A stretch of 64,000 bases of DNA from Vibrio sp. LaRot3 (GTDB lineage: Bacteria > Pseudomonadota > Gammaproteobacteria > Enterobacterales > Vibrionaceae): NCBI RefSeq assembly GCF_027587025.1, contig NZ_JAPPTI010000012.1, forward strand, positions 1-64,000, written 5' to 3'. The notes beneath the pieces are model-generated. The model did no database searches, had not been told where the DNA came from, and worked only from the letters and a program-made list of their open reading frames with translations. Shown in pieces: positions 62,254 through 64,000 of this stretch; positions within the stretch are counted from its first letter, which is position 1; every line of letters starts with the position of its first letter. The position numbers were made by a program, and so were the translations under genes.

Positions 62254-63750
62254 ATGTCTCTGTCAAAAAGCTTAATACGTCAGTCCCATTTTTTGGGCAC
62301 CAAGATTCGTAACCTACGAAAACGTAACCATTTAACCATGGAAGATCTCTCTGCTCGCTGCATTAGAGTTAACCCCGAGTACGCACCGAGCGTTTCTTAC
62401 CTATCCATGATTGAACGAGGTAAACGAGTTCCTAGCATTGATATGTTGGAAGTGATCGCGGAAGTCTTCCAAAAAGATCCGGCGTGGTTCTTAGATGATG
62501 AACCCGCGCAGCAAGACATTACGCCAGACAAAGGCAATCGTGGTGGCATCAGCGGTATGGCGTTGGAGCCAAGCTTTCTGTTCTCCAAAGAGATTCTGCA
62601 AATCGCTATCCCTGAAATGCTGTCACAGACAGGCATTACTGGACGCCAATTTGCTCATCTGCTGATTCGTGCTCACCAAGAAAGTCATCAAAACCATTTC
62701 CCCGATCTAGAACGCGCAGCCGAAGAAGTCGGGTTAAAACGACTCAACCTCTCCACTCAAGATTTGATGGATATCGCGCGAAGCATGGGGCTAACGATCC
62801 GTTGGGTCTCAGAAGCGCCGAAAGACGTTGTGGATGAGTTAGGAGTAAATGCCAAACAGGTGGTGACCTCCTTTTTTGAGCCACCAGGAAGCATCTACCT
62901 TAACGAATTACTCAAAGAATACCCAACGCGGCTAAAATACGATTTGGCCGTTTATATTGGCCACTGCGTGTTACACAGCAAAGAAGGGCTAAAAGGCGTT
63001 CTGTCTGTTGGCCATGCCAATACATGGGAAGAAAACCCGCACGAAGCACCTTGTGCTGAACTCAACTCTAAGCACATTCTACAAGCATGGCGCGATTTCG
63101 AATCGAGCTTTTTTGCGGGCGCTTTACTCTGCCCTAAAGTGCCATTTCGCCAATTGTTAGATCGCAATGGCTATGAGATTGATGTGCACCAAAAAGCAGG
63201 GGTTTCGCCTTCTGTTGCGATGCGACGCATGACGGTAGTGTCACCATACCCACACTGGCACTACTTTGATGCTTATGGTCAAAACAAACTCAAAGCAGTT
63301 TATCGTGGTAATGGTATCCCACTACCTTGGGGCAACATGCGCAAAGTTCAAAACCCTTGTCAGCATTGGGCGGTATTCAGACGCCTTTCAGAGCCTCAGA
63401 TCGGCAGCACTGCGCAAATTTCTATTTTGCACGTTGCCAATGAGCCGCGTATTTATTGCTGTGAGTCCATTAATGTTACAGACCCTGCAGGTAACCATAG
63501 AGTGTTGTGTGCGGGCATCGACCTTAACCCAGCGATAGATGCTCAAGGTGGGCACTCTGCAACCATAGCGCAGGAGCTAAAAGCCTTGTGCGTAGCAAAT
63601 GATGGCAGTGCTGTGATTCCGCGCAACATTCAAAAAGAGCTGACGACGATCGCTAAAATACTCAATATCAATTGGGTTGAGCGTGGTATTCATTCGCCTG
63701 CACAAATGATTTGCCCCACAGGAGCAGTGTGTTCACGAATGACTGAGTAA
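62254..63750 (+). CDS. XRE-family ScfR/DUF3612-like regulator
   Basis: The 498-residue protein has an N-terminal Cro/CI-type HTH (LGTKIRNLRKRNHLTMEDLSARC, then SYLSMIERGKRVPSIDMLEVIAEVFQKD). A long C-terminal region contains an ImmA/IrrE-like segment (IYLNELLKEYPTRLKYDLAVYIGHCVLH, HxxxH-like) and a Cys-containing end (MICPTGAVC). It resembles the short-chain fatty acyl regulators (RamB/PrpQ type) that control acetate or propionate use; in Vibrio a relative sits next to the glyoxylate genes, as I recall. The target here may be the divergent gene. Confidence 0.78.
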   Translation: MSLSKSLIRQSHFLGTKIRNLRKRNHLTMEDLSARCIRVNPEYAPSVSYLSMIERGKRVPSIDMLEVIAEVFQKDPAWFLDDEPAQQDITPDKGNRGGISGMALEPSFLFSKEILQIAIPEMLSQTGITGRQFAHLLIRAHQESHQNHFPDLERAAEEVGLKRLNLSTQDLMDIARSMGLTIRWVSEAPKDVVDELGVNAKQVVTSFFEPPGSIYLNELLKEYPTRLKYDLAVYIGHCVLHSKEGLKGVLSVGHANTWEENPHEAPCAELNSKHILQAWRDFESSFFAGALLCPKVPFRQLLDRNGYEIDVHQKAGVSPSVAMRRMTVVSPYPHWHYFDAYGQNKLKAVYRGNGIPLPWGNMRKVQNPCQHWAVFRRLSEPQIGSTAQISILHVANEPRIYCCESINVTDPAGNHRVLCAGIDLNPAIDAQGGHSATIAQELKALCVANDGSAVIPRNIQKELTTIAKILNINWVERGIHSPAQMICPTGAVCSRMTE

Positions 63751-63761
63751 ACGTTGAGATA

Positions 63762-63870
63762 AAAAAAAACCAACCACAATACTTGTGATTGGCTATGTAT
63801 GAATGTGAACAATAATAAGGTTCACTAACAACGTCAGTTGGCTAGGTGACCCTCGGCTTAATAAGGGTCA
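63762..63870 (-). ncRNA. qrr: Qrr quorum-regulatory small RNA
   Basis: On the minus strand the sequence opens TGACCCTTATTAAGCCGAGG, which folds TGACCC with GGGTCA. It continues with the invariant Qrr core CACCTAGCCAACTGACGTTG and TTAGTGAAC, a second arm GTTCAC, and a terminator (63792-63770) ending in nine Ts. The length is about 109 nt. Qrr RNAs, made when LuxO is phosphorylated at low cell density, pair with Hfq to mRNAs of the LuxR/HapR master regulator and AphA. The paralog number cannot be assigned. Confidence 0.96.
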
Positions 63871-63880
63871 ATATCTATAT

Positions 63881-63897
63881 AGCATGTAGCGTGCCAA
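63881..63897 (-). promoter_or_regulatory. Sigma-54 promoter of qrr
   Basis: TTGGCACGCTACATGCT on the minus strand has the invariant GG (63895-63894) and GC (63883-63882) ten bases apart. Counting 12 from the GC gives a start at 63870, exactly the first base of the Qrr RNA. Confidence 0.92.
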
Positions 63898-63959
63898 CTT
63901 TTAAAAACGCCTAAATCGTACAAATACGGTGAATTAATCATCAATTTCACAAAAACCTA

Positions 63960-63972
63960 GTGCATAGAGCAT
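63960..63972 (-). promoter_or_regulatory. Candidate LuxO upstream activating site
   Basis: ATGCTCTATGCAC on the minus strand approximates the LuxO site TTGCANNNTGCAA. It lies about 95 bp upstream of the qrr start. A second TTGC...TGCA element is at 63980-63996. Confidence 0.5.
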
Positions 63973-64000
63973 TCTTAAGTTGCGAAATCAATGCATATTG

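Noticed and set aside
1..64000. CRISPR arrays, IS elements, integron attC sites, tRNA and rRNA genes
   Set aside because: I looked for regular spacers, transposase motifs, cloverleaf arms and VCR-like repeats and saw none.

Overview
The window looks like part of a Vibrio chromosome. Three features point there: a Qrr-type quorum-sensing small RNA with an exactly placed sigma-54 promoter, a CsrB-type RNA, and a convergent LuxR/LuxI pair of the V. fischeri/V. anguillarum kind. I saw no rRNA, tRNA, IS element or CRISPR array. All assignments are by eye from sequence and memory of the families; nothing was searched.

Layout. (1) 0-8.4 kb: a type VI secretion effector operon on the minus strand, vgrG - DUF4123 adaptor - rhs with a variable 158-residue C-terminal tip - small putative immunity gene, followed by a decayed second copy of the Rhs core end. 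(2) 8.4-14 kb: a minus-strand zinc-starvation cluster (DUF1826, zur, a second dihydroorotase, a COG0523 GTPase, DUF1007, a NicO exporter) behind a perfect 34-bp palindrome that resembles a Zur box. (3) 14-26 kb: guaC with an unusual multi-hairpin leader, a small outer-membrane protein, nnr, a response regulator-CheC/PAS pair, a TetR regulator, yfcZ, an exported protein of seven 20-residue repeats, an acyltransferase, an amylase and an M14-type peptidase. (4) 26-30.7 kb: AraC regulator, DMT exporter, luxR and luxI with a lux box, then pyrC. (5) 31-36 kb: azurin, and a TonB receptor divergent from a ferric-reductase-like protein. (6) 36-40 kb: codBA, a CsrB-family RNA that converges on codA and shares its terminator, a dCMP deaminase-like protein and an orphan response regulator. 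(7) 40-48 kb: a long GAPDH, a lipoprotein esterase, a thioesterase, a TraF-like outer-membrane protein, a Crp-family regulator, a nucleoside phosphorylase and pnuC. (8) 48-54.5 kb: the complete ribose operon rbsDACBKR with a 20-bp palindromic operator. (9) 54.8-64 kb: a DMT transporter/MocR regulator pair, carbamate kinase, a DUF924-argO-VOC-rof operon, a Cys-rich protein divergent from a ScfR-like regulator, and the Qrr RNA at the right edge.

Themes. Cell-density and global RNA control are concentrated here (LuxI/LuxR, a CsrB RNA, a Qrr RNA). Pyrimidine, purine and ribose salvage recurs (guaC, two dihydroorotases, codBA, dCMP deaminase, nucleoside phosphorylase, pnuC, rbs). The least explained pieces are the guaC leader (two hairpins with the same hexaloop directly after a strong promoter), the Rhs tip/immunity pair with its decayed sibling, the seven-repeat exported protein, and two Cys-rich proteins of unknown function.
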